From contig CAZKYS010000026.1 of the NCBI GenBank assembly GCA_964557085.1, forward strand, positions 1 through 23,343: a stretch of 23,343 bases of DNA, read 5' to 3'. A program made the position numbers and the translations under genes. The notes beneath the pieces were generated by a model, which saw only the letters and a list, made by a program, of their open reading frames with translations, was not told where the DNA came from and made no database searches. Source of the DNA: Pseudaquidulcibacter sp964557085. GTDB taxonomy: Bacteria; Pseudomonadota; Alphaproteobacteria; Caulobacterales; Aquidulcibacteraceae. Within the stretch, counting starts at the first letter, position 1. Each line of letters starts with the position of its first letter. Shown piece by piece: positions 14,225-21,665 of this stretch.

Positions 14225-15202
14225 ATGAAAGCATATATTTTTGAAGAATATGGCCCACCAGAAGTATTAAAAATAAAAGAAATTGAAAAACCGTCACCCA
14301 ATCCCGATGAAATTTTAATCAAAAATTATGCAACAAATGTATGTGCTGCTGACTGGCGCATTAGAAGCCTTACAATTCCAAAAGGTTTTACGCCAATGTT
14401 TAAGGCGCAATTTGGCTATCCCAAGCCAAAAATGCAAATTTTAGGAATGGAACTTGCAGGTATTGTCGAAGCGGTCGGGCAAAATGTAAACAAGTTTAAG
14501 GTTGGTGATAGGGTGTTTGCATATACAGATACAAAATTTGGCTGTTATGTTGAATATAAAATTTTAAATCAAGATGATTTAATTTGTATTTTGCCAGATA
14601 CTGTCAGTTTTGAAGAAGGTGGCGCGATGTGTTTTGGGGCCGCTACTGCTTTAGGGTTTTTGCGCAAAGCCAATATAGAAAGTGGGCAAAAAATCCTGAT
14701 AAATGGTGCATCAGGTGCAGTCGGAACAGCGGCAATTCAGATTGCAAAATACTTTGGCGCAAATATTAGCGCAATTTGTAGCGCGAAAAATGCGCAATTA
14801 GTTAAATCCCTTGGGGCGCATCAAGTTTATGATTACAACACCCAAAAAATCGAAGATATTGGCGAAGTTTTTGATATTATAATGGACAATGTAGGCAATT
14901 TTCCATTTAAAATTTCACAAAATCTTTTGAAGAATAACGGTCGATTTTTAGCGGTGATTACAAATTTACCACAATTGCTTTCTTCAATTTTTACAAATCT
15001 TACTAATTCAAAGAAAATAATTATTGGTTCTGAAACTCCAAAACTGGCTGACATGAATTTTCTTGCCGAACTTGCAAAAAACGGTGAATATAGACCTGTA
15101 ATTTCAAAGACCTTCAGTTTCGACCAAATGATCGACGCCCACCATTATGTCGACAGCGGCCACAAAATTGGCAATGCAGTGGTAAAGATTTGCGAGAAAT
15201 AA
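14225..15202 (+). CDS. Zinc-independent MDR-family NAD(P)-dependent oxidoreductase (quinone reductase-like)
   Basis: 325 residues of the medium-chain dehydrogenase/reductase family. The N-terminal GroES-like domain contains LGMELAGIVEAVGQNVNKFKVGDRVF (about 74-101, shown in part). The Rossmann motif is NGASGAVGTAAIQIAK (about 157-172). Catalytic zinc ligands and the four-Cys structural zinc loop are absent, placing it with quinone oxidoreductase/enoyl reductase-type members. Likely reaction: NAD(P)H-dependent reduction of a quinone or activated alkene; the substrate is unknown. Shine-Dalgarno TTGGAG is well placed. Its 3' end is followed after 8 nt by the three-hairpin intergenic element. Confidence 0.84.
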   Translation: MKAYIFEEYGPPEVLKIKEIEKPSPNPDEILIKNYATNVCAADWRIRSLTIPKGFTPMFKAQFGYPKPKMQILGMELAGIVEAVGQNVNKFKVGDRVFAYTDTKFGCYVEYKILNQDDLICILPDTVSFEEGGAMCFGAATALGFLRKANIESGQKILINGASGAVGTAAIQIAKYFGANISAICSAKNAQLVKSLGAHQVYDYNTQKIEDIGEVFDIIMDNVGNFPFKISQNLLKNNGRFLAVITNLPQLLSSIFTNLTNSKKIIIGSETPKLADMNFLAELAKNGEYRPVISKTFSFDQMIDAHHYVDSGHKIGNAVVKICEK

Positions 15203-15210
15203 TTACAAAC

Positions 15211-15241
15211 AAAAAGCCTTGAAACAAGTTTCAAGGCTTTT
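15211..15241. terminator. Bidirectional terminator hairpin (hairpin T of copy 1)
   Basis: Perfect 14-bp stem with A-run on one side and T-run on the other, directly downstream of the MDR stop. It is suited to end transcription from the plus strand and, in the other direction, from ychF. The T-run after the stem on the plus strand is short (4 T, part of the stem). Confidence 0.75.
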
Positions 15242-15346
15242 AAAAATCTAAAGTCAATAAAAATCAAAAACCACGCTTTTTGATTTTTGTTGTAATAGAG
15301 ATTCAAAAACCTGAGTGAGCCGCGAGTCGGCGAGGGTGGGGTTTTG
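15211..15346 (+). repeat. Three-hairpin intergenic element, copy 1
   Basis: Fills the gap between the convergent MDR and ychF genes, ending one base before the ychF stop. Hairpin T: 14-bp stem AAAAGCCTTGAAAC / GTTTCAAGGCTTTT (15212-15241). Hairpin I: 16-pair stem CAATAAAAATCAAAAA (15255-15270) with 15277-15292, one T-G wobble, loop CCACGC. Hairpin II: outer stem AAAACC / GGTTTT (15306-15311 with 15340-15345), conserved strands TGAGTGA and GAGGGTG, inner stem GCCG / CGGC (15319-15322 with 15328-15331). Copy 2 at 20990-21123 has the same order, loops and internal strands with different but still complementary stems. Confidence 0.85.
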
Positions 15347-16444
15347 CTAATTATTAAATCTAAAGTGCATTACATCGCCATCTTTAACGATATATTCTTT
15401 ACCCTCAAGGCGCATTTTGCCGTTTTCTTTGGCGCCAGATTCGCCATTGAATTTCACAAAATCTTCATAGCCAATTGTTTCGGCGCGAATAAAGCCTTTT
15501 TCAAAATCGCCATGAATAACACCCGCAGCTTTTGGCGCGGTCCAGCCTTTTTCAATTGTCCATGCGCGCGCTTCTTTTGGGCCAACTGTGAAATAAGTGG
15601 CAAGGCCAAGTAGGTCATAGCCTTTATGAATAAGGCGATTAAGGCCTGGCTCTTCCATGCCAACAGCCTCAAGATATTCTGCGGCTTCTTCATCGGATAA
15701 AGCCGCTAAATCAGCTTCCATTTGGGCGCAAATAACCACGCTTTCGGCATTGTGCGATTTTGCATATTCTTCAACTTTGCGTGAATAATCATTGCCCGTT
15801 GCAACTGCTTCTTCATCAACATTGCAAACAAACAAAACTTTTTTCGCGGTTAAAAGCATCATCATTTTCCATGCTTTTTCATCTTCGGCATCAGGCTTGA
15901 AAAGGCGCGCAGGTTTACCATCATCAAGAAGTTTTTTGGCCTCTAAACAAAGTGCCAAAGTTTGTTTAGCTTCTTTATCGCCAGTTTTTGCCTTTTTTTC
16001 CAATGCTGGAATACGCTTTTCAACACTTTCAAGATCAGCAAGCATTAATTCGGTTTCAACAACTTCCAAATCATCCAATGGGTCGATTTTATTTGAAACA
16101 TGTGTGATGTCATCATTATCAAAACAACGTAAAACATAGGCTATGGCGTCACATTCGCGTATATTGGCAAGGAATTGATTGCCCAAACCTTCACCCTTTG
16201 ATGCGCCTTTTACAAGCCCCGCAATATCAACAAAATTCATGCGTGTAGGGATGATTTCTTTAGAGCCAACAATTTTCGCAAGCTCATTAAGGCGCGGCTC
16301 TGGCATTGCAACTTCGCCAACATTGGGTTCGATTGTGCAGAAAGGGTAATTTGCTGCCTGCGCAGATGCCGTTTTTGTCAAAGCGTTGAAAAGTGTTGAT
16401 TTACCCACATTCGGCAAACCAACAATGCCACATTTAAAACCCAT
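15347..16444 (-). CDS. ychF: Ribosome-binding GTPase/ATPase YchF (Obg family)
   Basis: 365 residues from the ATG at 16444 (MGFKCGIVGLPNVGKST). A longer frame to 16561 would add 39 residues with no homology and lacks a ribosome-binding site, whereas AAGGA precedes the chosen ATG. P-loop GLPNVGKS (9-16), switch region DIAGLVKGASKGEGLGNQFL (about 73-92), the altered specificity motif NVDE in place of NKxD (as in YchF, which prefers ATP), a coiled-coil insertion, and a C-terminal TGS domain. YchF binds the 70S ribosome and affects translation and the oxidative stress response. The usual neighbour pth is absent. The 3' end abuts the three-hairpin element. Confidence 0.95.
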   Translation of the reverse strand: MGFKCGIVGLPNVGKSTLFNALTKTASAQAANYPFCTIEPNVGEVAMPEPRLNELAKIVGSKEIIPTRMNFVDIAGLVKGASKGEGLGNQFLANIRECDAIAYVLRCFDNDDITHVSNKIDPLDDLEVVETELMLADLESVEKRIPALEKKAKTGDKEAKQTLALCLEAKKLLDDGKPARLFKPDAEDEKAWKMMMLLTAKKVLFVCNVDEEAVATGNDYSRKVEEYAKSHNAESVVICAQMEADLAALSDEEAAEYLEAVGMEEPGLNRLIHKGYDLLGLATYFTVGPKEARAWTIEKGWTAPKAAGVIHGDFEKGFIRAETIGYEDFVKFNGESGAKENGKMRLEGKEYIVKDGDVMHFRFNN

Positions 16445-16462
16445 AATAAAAATCCTTTTAAG

Positions 16463-16482
16463 TGCGCGCTCTTTAGCGTGCA
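16463..16482 (-). promoter_or_regulatory. Leader hairpin upstream of ychF
   Basis: TGCGCGCT / AGCGTGCA around CTTT, 8 pairs with one wobble on the plus strand (an A-C mismatch in the ychF transcript), 19-38 nt upstream of the ychF ATG. Just upstream of it, arms ATTGC / GCAAT (16482-16486 with 16512-16516) enclose a C/T-rich minus-strand loop containing CCTCTCCCCC. No function is known. Confidence 0.3.
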
Positions 16483-16590
16483 TTGCGATATTTTTGAAGG
16501 GGGAGAGGTGTGCAATCTTTTTTTGATTTTTAGCCTTAAAAAAATCATAATCATTATGCATTTGATATGTTGAGTAACAGGGGGTTCTTT

Positions 16591-17694
16591 ATGCGTAACA
16601 CTTTTGCATTTGCAATTTTTATTGGTGGTCTATTATTTTCACAGCCAAGCCTTGCCCAAAATAATAATGGGCCAAGTTTTGATTGCACAAAAGCGAAAAG
16701 TGAAATTGAAAAACAAATCTGTTCAAGTGCGCAACTTAAGAAAAAAGATAATATCTTAAATCAATTATATTTAGGCGTGAAAACCAGTTTTTACGGAACT
16801 GGCGTTTCGTCGCAAAATGCAGAACAAATTGCATGGATAAAAGGGCGAAACGATTGTTTAAAGCCTGAACTTAAGAATGCTTATGGTGGTTTAGAAGCGT
16901 GCTTAATTAGCGTTTACAATCAGCGAATAGGTGAATTAGCGGCTTCAAATTTATTTAGAAATCCTGATTTGGCTTTTAGTCAAATCAATGAATTTTATCC
17001 TGAATCTTTGCCATTATATCATGCATTATATGATTATGTGACAATTCCAAAATCACCAAGTCGCGATGAAAAAATTGCAAAATTGCTTGAGCCGCATTTT
17101 GAAAGTTTAAAAGCAAATTGGCCTTTTCCATATGGAACGTTGATTGATGAAAATATAAATAAGCCGATTGATGCATTGGCTGATGATAAAAAGTTTGCAA
17201 AAGCATTTACAATTCTTGCGCTTGATGTTGCAGGTGAAGTAATGCTACCATGTGATGCACTTATCAAAAAGCCCGATTTGATAGGTATATTGTCACCATT
17301 TTTCGGAAGCTCACTTGATGGGCAATTGGCAAATTCTGATTGTAGTGCAATGTCTCCGCCTTTGCCAAAATTTGCCGCTTTTATGAAGAATGTTTATCAT
17401 GACGCGCCTGAATGCACTGGCACAATAAGGTTTGGCATTTGGCGCGATATTGAAAAAAAGCGTGATGAAATAATTCTTGGGCGTTTTGACTTGTTAAAAG
17501 AAGAAATGCGCAAGTCTGAAAATTATGAAACAAGCACGTCTAAAATGCTTCAAAAAAATAGCAAATCCCTTATCGAGGCGCGCGACGAATTGTTCAAATA
17601 TTATCAGCAATACAAGGGTAAATCGGATTTTTCAAAACAACAAATAGAAGTGATGCTTAAAACCCTAGCGGATGATGGGCAGTTTGAATGTTAG
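16591..17694 (+). CDS. Exported LprI-like (DUF1311) N-terminal domain protein
   Basis: 367 residues from the ATG at 16591, which has AGGGGG 6-7 nt upstream; a frame start at 16567 lacks this. Signal peptide MRNTFAFAIFIGGLLFSQPS then LAQ. Residues about 32-117 match the lysozyme-inhibitor LprI-type domain: FDCTKAKSEIEKQICSS, then LDNQL-like NILNQLYLGV, WIKGRNDC and LEACL..VYNQRI.EL, with four Cys (32, 44, 89, 104) as in that family. The remaining 250 residues are not recognised and look mostly helical, with further Cys. Periplasmic. Inhibition of lysozyme is known only for some family members, so the role here is unproven. Divergent from ychF. Confidence 0.75.
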   Translation: MRNTFAFAIFIGGLLFSQPSLAQNNNGPSFDCTKAKSEIEKQICSSAQLKKKDNILNQLYLGVKTSFYGTGVSSQNAEQIAWIKGRNDCLKPELKNAYGGLEACLISVYNQRIGELAASNLFRNPDLAFSQINEFYPESLPLYHALYDYVTIPKSPSRDEKIAKLLEPHFESLKANWPFPYGTLIDENINKPIDALADDKKFAKAFTILALDVAGEVMLPCDALIKKPDLIGILSPFFGSSLDGQLANSDCSAMSPPLPKFAAFMKNVYHDAPECTGTIRFGIWRDIEKKRDEIILGRFDLLKEEMRKSENYETSTSKMLQKNSKSLIEARDELFKYYQQYKGKSDFSKQQIEVMLKTLADDGQFEC

Positions 17695-17815
17695 TTGAAA
17701 ATAAAATCATGAAAATTAATGAAATCTTGCCATAATTTTAACCACATATTCACCTTAATGTTTCATCACTCATAAACTTGGGGCAGAGTTATGCCAAAAA
17801 CATAAGGCGGGTAAG

Positions 17816-18733
17816 GTGCAAGGTAAGAAAATTGCGGTTTTAATGGGTGGTTGGGCAAGTGAGCGCCCGGTTTCTTTGGTGTCGGGGGCGGAATGTGCAA
17901 AGGCAATTCGTGCGCTTGGTGCTGAAGTTGTTGAAATCGATGTAAATCGCGATATTGCCAATCAATTAAAATCTGCAAATCCTGATATTGCTTTCAATGC
18001 ATTGCATGGGCAATGGGGCGAAGATGGGCGTATCCAATCCGTTCTTGAGATTTTGAATATTCCTTATACGCATTCTGGCGTTCTTGCTTCATCTTTAGCT
18101 ATGGATAAAACCAAGGCGAAAATGGTTTTCAAAGCCGCCGGCCTTGATGTTGCCGATGGCAAATTAATGAGTAGGTTTGAAGCGGCAAAAGAGCATCCAA
18201 TGGCTGCGCCTTATGTGGTTAAACCCAATGCCGATGGTTCATCCTTTGGCGTATTTATCGTGCGTGAAGGCGAAAATCGCCCGCCGCAAAAATTATTAGA
18301 CGCAGACTGGTCCTGCGGGGACGAGGTTTTGGTAGAAGAATTCATCAAAGGTCGCGAATTAACTTGTGCTGTTATGGGTGGCAAAGCCCTTGCGGTCACA
18401 GAAATCAAAACTGGAAATGAATTTTATGATTATGATGCAAAATATTCTGCCGGCGGCTCAAGCCATGTGGTCGATCCTTCAGATTTACCTGTCGACATTA
18501 AAGAACGGATAATGAAAGAAGCGGTTATTGCCCATGAAGTAATGGGTTGCCGCGGTGTCACAAGAACAGATTTTAGATATGACCCATCAAGTGGTCGCCT
18601 TGTAGTTTTGGAAATCAATACCCAGCCAGGTATGACCCCAACTTCACTTGCGCCAGAGCAAGCGGCGCATAATGGCATCGAATTCAAAGACTTCGTAAAA
18701 TGGATGTTGGAGGATGCATCATGTCCAAGATGA
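17816..18733 (+). CDS. ddl: D-alanine--D-alanine ligase
   Basis: 305 residues with a GTG start (17816). An ATG 25 nt upstream opens a four-codon frame that closes before it. ATP-grasp motifs are clear: MGGWASERPVSLVSG (8-22), NALHGQWGEDGRIQS (about 61-75), YTHSGVLASSLAMDK, VVKPNADGSSFGV, LVEEFIKGRELTCAV and the metal-binding LVVLEINTQPGMTPTSL near the C-terminus. It joins two D-Ala for the peptidoglycan stem peptide; cytoplasmic. First gene of a ddl-ftsQ-ftsA run, with a 13-nt overlap into ftsQ. The murG-murC-murB genes that usually precede ddl in this cluster are absent; an LprI-like gene is upstream. Confidence 0.94.
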   Translation: MQGKKIAVLMGGWASERPVSLVSGAECAKAIRALGAEVVEIDVNRDIANQLKSANPDIAFNALHGQWGEDGRIQSVLEILNIPYTHSGVLASSLAMDKTKAKMVFKAAGLDVADGKLMSRFEAAKEHPMAAPYVVKPNADGSSFGVFIVREGENRPPQKLLDADWSCGDEVLVEEFIKGRELTCAVMGGKALAVTEIKTGNEFYDYDAKYSAGGSSHVVDPSDLPVDIKERIMKEAVIAHEVMGCRGVTRTDFRYDPSSGRLVVLEINTQPGMTPTSLAPEQAAHNGIEFKDFVKWMLEDASCPR

Positions 18734-19671
18734 GATATCATGCACAGCCGCAAAGAAGCAATTCACGTAGGCCGCGTCAACATAAGCCTGTGCCAAGGCG
18801 TAAAACCACTTCTGGATGGTCAATGAAGCTTGGCGCTTGGGCGCATGCAAGATGGCGTGAAGTTCAATATGATAGTGTGTCGCGTCGTTTCTTCCAATTT
18901 TTATCGGCGGCGGTTTTATTTGCCATTTTTACCGCAATTTTTGTTGCAACAGGTGTGTTTACATCACTTGGGCAGGCGGTTTCCCATAAAACTGCACAAG
19001 TTACGCGTGCTTTTGGCTTGGCGAGTCGAAATGTTAATGTGATTGCAAATCCTGGAATGGTTTTAACAAAACCACAAATCGCCGAAATTACGGCGATTGC
19101 AGGCATCCCTGATGATGAAATCATGTTCAATATTGAACCAAAAACCATTCGTGAGCGAATTATGGTTCTTCCATGGGTGCAGGATGTAATTGTTCGCAGG
19201 CTTTGGCCACAAAGCGTTCAGATTATTGTTACACCGCGCAAGGCAAATGCGCTTTGGCAAGATAATGGAACATTGGAATTAATTGATCCAGAGGGTAAAA
19301 AGCTTGGCCCTGCTGACCCTGAAAGTGCAAAAAACCTTCCATTGGTTATTGGTGAAAATGCTGGAATAGCTGCGCCAGAAATTTTTGAAGAAATTGCAAA
19401 ACGCCCACAAGTTGCAAGCCGCACACATGCCCTTATTCGCGTTGAGCAAAGACGTTGGAATATAAGATTAAAAACTGGTGGCGTAATTTTATTGCCGCAA
19501 GATAATTATACAAACTCACTGGATAATTTAGAACAATTACAAAACCAATATAAATTATTGGATAGAGATTTCGCCCGCCTTGATGTTAGAAAACCAGGGC
19601 AATTAATTCTACGACCAAAAGAAGTAGACACAAGAGCAGAAGCTCCTGAAGCAACCAAAACAAACACTTAA
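18721..19671 (+). CDS. ftsQ: Cell division protein FtsQ
   Basis: 316 residues from the ATG at 18721, which has GGAGG 7 nt upstream inside the end of ddl. A basic cytoplasmic N-terminus (about 1-56, many Arg/Lys/Gln) is followed by one membrane helix (about 57-80, LSAAVLFAIFTAIFVATGVF), then the POTRA domain (about 103-175: VNVIANPGMVLTKPQI, IPDDEIMFNIEP, LPWVQDVIVRRLWPQSVQI) and the FtsQ C-terminal domain. It bridges FtsA-side and periplasmic parts of the divisome with FtsB/FtsL. Length and layout fit alphaproteobacterial FtsQ. Confidence 0.93.
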   Translation: MSKMRYHAQPQRSNSRRPRQHKPVPRRKTTSGWSMKLGAWAHARWREVQYDSVSRRFFQFLSAAVLFAIFTAIFVATGVFTSLGQAVSHKTAQVTRAFGLASRNVNVIANPGMVLTKPQIAEITAIAGIPDDEIMFNIEPKTIRERIMVLPWVQDVIVRRLWPQSVQIIVTPRKANALWQDNGTLELIDPEGKKLGPADPESAKNLPLVIGENAGIAAPEIFEEIAKRPQVASRTHALIRVEQRRWNIRLKTGGVILLPQDNYTNSLDNLEQLQNQYKLLDRDFARLDVRKPGQLILRPKEVDTRAEAPEATKTNT

Positions 19672-19692
19672 TTGGCAGGCAACAGGAATAAA

Positions 19693-20985
19693 ATGTCTTC
19701 ATTAGAACAAAAACTAAAAGCGCAATCGCGTGAACAAGTGAACATTTCGCCAATGGTGGCGGCCCTTGATATTGGCGCGTCAAAAATAACGTGTTTTATT
19801 GGTCGTGCCTCTAATGGCCCTGGGCCAATGCGTGTTTATGGCGTTGGTGCAAGACCATCTAAAGGGGTTCGTAATGGCGCAATTGTTGACCTTGAATCTG
19901 TTGAACGCTCTGTTGCCGAGGCATTTCATCAGGCCGAGGAAATGGCAGGCGCCGCAGTTTCAGAGGCTGTAGTATCGATTTCAGGTTTTGGCCTAAAAAC
20001 AGAGCAGGCAAGGGGTGGTATTTCCCTTCCACTTGGCGAAATTGGCGTAAAGGAAAAGCGCCGTGTTGTTGCCGCTGCACTTGCCAATAAACGTTTCGAA
20101 GGGCGCACAATATTACATTCAACCCCATCATGGTTCAAAATTGATGGCAATATTGTTAAAGAGCCATTGGGAATGGTTGGCCGTAAATTAGAGGTTTCGG
20201 TAACAATTGTTACCGCGCCAACCCCAATTTGGCGCAATATTGTTTTGTGCGTAGAGCGCACAAATCGCCATATTGCAGGTGTTATTGCCGCCCCATTCGC
20301 ATCATCTTTGGCATCATTGGCAGAAGATGAATTGGAAAGCGGCGCATTATTGATTGAAATGGGCGCACGTTCAACAACGGCGGCGCTTTTTAGAAATGGC
20401 GCACTTGCCCATGTTGATGCTGTTCCAATTGGTTCAGATCACGTAACCCAAGATATTGCCCATTGTTTCGGAACATCTGCGTCTGCGGCGGAAAAGCTTA
20501 AAATCGTTCATGGTTCGGCAATTGCCAATATCAATGAAGATGAGCAAATGATTGATGCCCCTCGCTTTAATGAAGAAGGCAAATTGGTTGCTTCATTGAC
20601 ACCAAAATCATTGCTTACAGGGATTGTACGCCCACGTGTTGAAGAAACACTTGAATTACTGCGTGATAGATTGATTGCCAATGGAATTGAAAATGGTGGC
20701 TTTGGTCGCCGCATCATCCTTACGGGTGGTGGTGCGCAATTGAATGGCGTTCGTGAACTTGCGGCGCGTGTTTTTGAAAGCCATGTTCGCGTTGGTCGCC
20801 CACAAAGATTTGTTGGCCTTGGCGATGCAGTTTCAGGCCCAGGATTTGCTGTTTGCGCAGGGCTTTTAAGATGGGGCATCGATAGACCAACCGATTTAAC
20901 CCGTATCGCGCGTCAAAGCGAAAATGAACTTTTCAACCACCCGCTTACGAAGGCAGTAACTTGGTTGAAGGAAATATTTTGGTAA
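19693..20985 (+). CDS. ftsA: Cell division protein FtsA
   Basis: 430 residues from the ATG at 19693, with AGGA 5 nt upstream. A TTG at 19672 directly after the ftsQ stop is the alternative. Actin-like ATPase: phosphate-1 motif ALDIGASKITCFIG (about 24-37), the 1C subdomain (about 100-180), phosphate-2 region LIEMGARSTTAALF and the adenosine motif ILTGGGAQLNGVRELA. The C-terminal amphipathic membrane-targeting helix (LTKAVTWLKEIFW) is intact. FtsA tethers FtsZ to the membrane. ftsZ, which normally follows directly, is missing: the stop is 4 nt from the three-hairpin element and then genes run on the opposite strand. Confidence 0.95.
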   Translation: MSSLEQKLKAQSREQVNISPMVAALDIGASKITCFIGRASNGPGPMRVYGVGARPSKGVRNGAIVDLESVERSVAEAFHQAEEMAGAAVSEAVVSISGFGLKTEQARGGISLPLGEIGVKEKRRVVAAALANKRFEGRTILHSTPSWFKIDGNIVKEPLGMVGRKLEVSVTIVTAPTPIWRNIVLCVERTNRHIAGVIAAPFASSLASLAEDELESGALLIEMGARSTTAALFRNGALAHVDAVPIGSDHVTQDIAHCFGTSASAAEKLKIVHGSAIANINEDEQMIDAPRFNEEGKLVASLTPKSLLTGIVRPRVEETLELLRDRLIANGIENGGFGRRIILTGGGAQLNGVRELAARVFESHVRVGRPQRFVGLGDAVSGPGFAVCAGLLRWGIDRPTDLTRIARQSENELFNHPLTKAVTWLKEIFW

Positions 20986-20989
20986 ATTT

Positions 20990-21123
20990 CAGATTGCCAC
21001 CCTCGGCCTTCGGCCTCACTCAGCAATCTGTTAAAGCGGGCAAACAATTATAAAAAGCGTGGTTTTTATAATTGTTTGACTTTATCTTTTAAAAAAGCTC
21101 GAAACTTGGTTTCGAGCTTTTTT
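20990..21123 (-). repeat. Three-hairpin intergenic element, copy 2
   Basis: Fills the gap between convergent ftsA and the PCu(A)C gene. Read on the minus strand its order is T, I, II, as in copy 1. Hairpin T: 15-bp stem AAAAAAGCTCGAAAC / GTTTCGAGCTTTTTT (21091-21123). Hairpin I: perfect 16-bp stem (21041-21056 with 21063-21078), loop CCACGC on the minus strand. Hairpin II: outer 8-bp stem CAGATTGC / GCAATCTG (20990-20997 with 21023-21030), minus-strand internal strands TGAGTGA and GAGGGTG, inner stem GGCC / GGCC (21005-21008 with 21012-21015). The spacer AAAGTCAA between T and I is also shared with copy 1. Confidence 0.85.
21091..21123. terminator. Bidirectional terminator hairpin (hairpin T of copy 2)
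   Basis: Perfect 15-bp stem with 3-nt loop. The six T of its 3' arm on the plus strand, and six on the minus strand, let it act both ways. It starts 1 nt past the stop of the PCu(A)C gene and lies 105 nt past ftsA. Confidence 0.85.
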
Positions 21124-21124
21124 G

Positions 21125-21655
21125 TTAGTGTTGGTGGCCTTCCATTTTCATTTTGCCATCCATTTTTTTGTCGCCTTCCATTTCCATGTTTGGATTGGTT
21201 ACAAGTTTGGCATCTATTACTAAATCGGGATTATCTTTGATTTTTAGGGTGATTTTGGCGGCATCGCCTTCTTTAAGGTTTGGTTTGACGCCAAAAATCA
21301 TTAAATGCGCGCCATTTGGTGCAAGTTCAAATGCGCCTTTTGCTGGAACATCAAACTTTTCAACTTGCTGCATCGACATCATGCCATTATCGGTTTTTAT
21401 ATGTGTATGAAGTTCGATATGGTCGGCAATATCGGTTGAGGCGCCGATAATTTCAATTGGCTTATCGCCATTATTTTTAATCGTAACATATCCCGCAGTC
21501 ATATCCATGCCATTTGGGGCAAGGCGAACGCGCGCATCAGAATATTCGATGGGCTTTGCTGTTTGCATTGCTTGTGGGGTTTCAGACACAGTTTTTGGGG
21601 CTTGGTCACAACTTGCAAGACCCAATGCAATTAGTGAAATAAGAATTCTTTTCAT
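21125..21655 (-). CDS. PCu(A)C copper chaperone, lipoprotein with Met/His tail
   Basis: 176 residues from the ATG at 21655, which has AGGAGG 5 nt upstream; a longer frame to 21700 overlaps the upstream gene and was not used. The N-terminus MKRILISLIALGLASC carries a lipobox, so it is probably a lipoprotein with Cys16 acylated. The PCu(A)C copper site is visible: ELHTH (H83/H85), MMSM (92-95) and GAHLM (H117, M119). The C-terminal 20 residues are unusually rich in Met and His (MEMEGDKKMDGKMKMEGHQH), a likely second copper-binding segment. These periplasmic proteins carry Cu(I), often to cytochrome c oxidase. Last gene of the TonB receptor-PepSY operon (10-nt gap). Confidence 0.9.
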   Translation of the reverse strand: MKRILISLIALGLASCDQAPKTVSETPQAMQTAKPIEYSDARVRLAPNGMDMTAGYVTIKNNGDKPIEIIGASTDIADHIELHTHIKTDNGMMSMQQVEKFDVPAKGAFELAPNGAHLMIFGVKPNLKEGDAAKITLKIKDNPDLVIDAKLVTNPNMEMEGDKKMDGKMKMEGHQH

Positions 21656-21665
21656 TTCTTCCTCC

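Noticed and set aside
15731..15760. CCACGCTTT inside ychF, resembling the loop of hairpin I
   Set aside because: There are no complementary flanking arms and it lies within well-conserved coding sequence, so it is a chance match.
16445..16561. 39-residue N-terminal extension of YchF
   Set aside because: YchF homology begins exactly at MGFKCGIVG with AAGGA upstream; the extension region holds leader hairpins and no Shine-Dalgarno.
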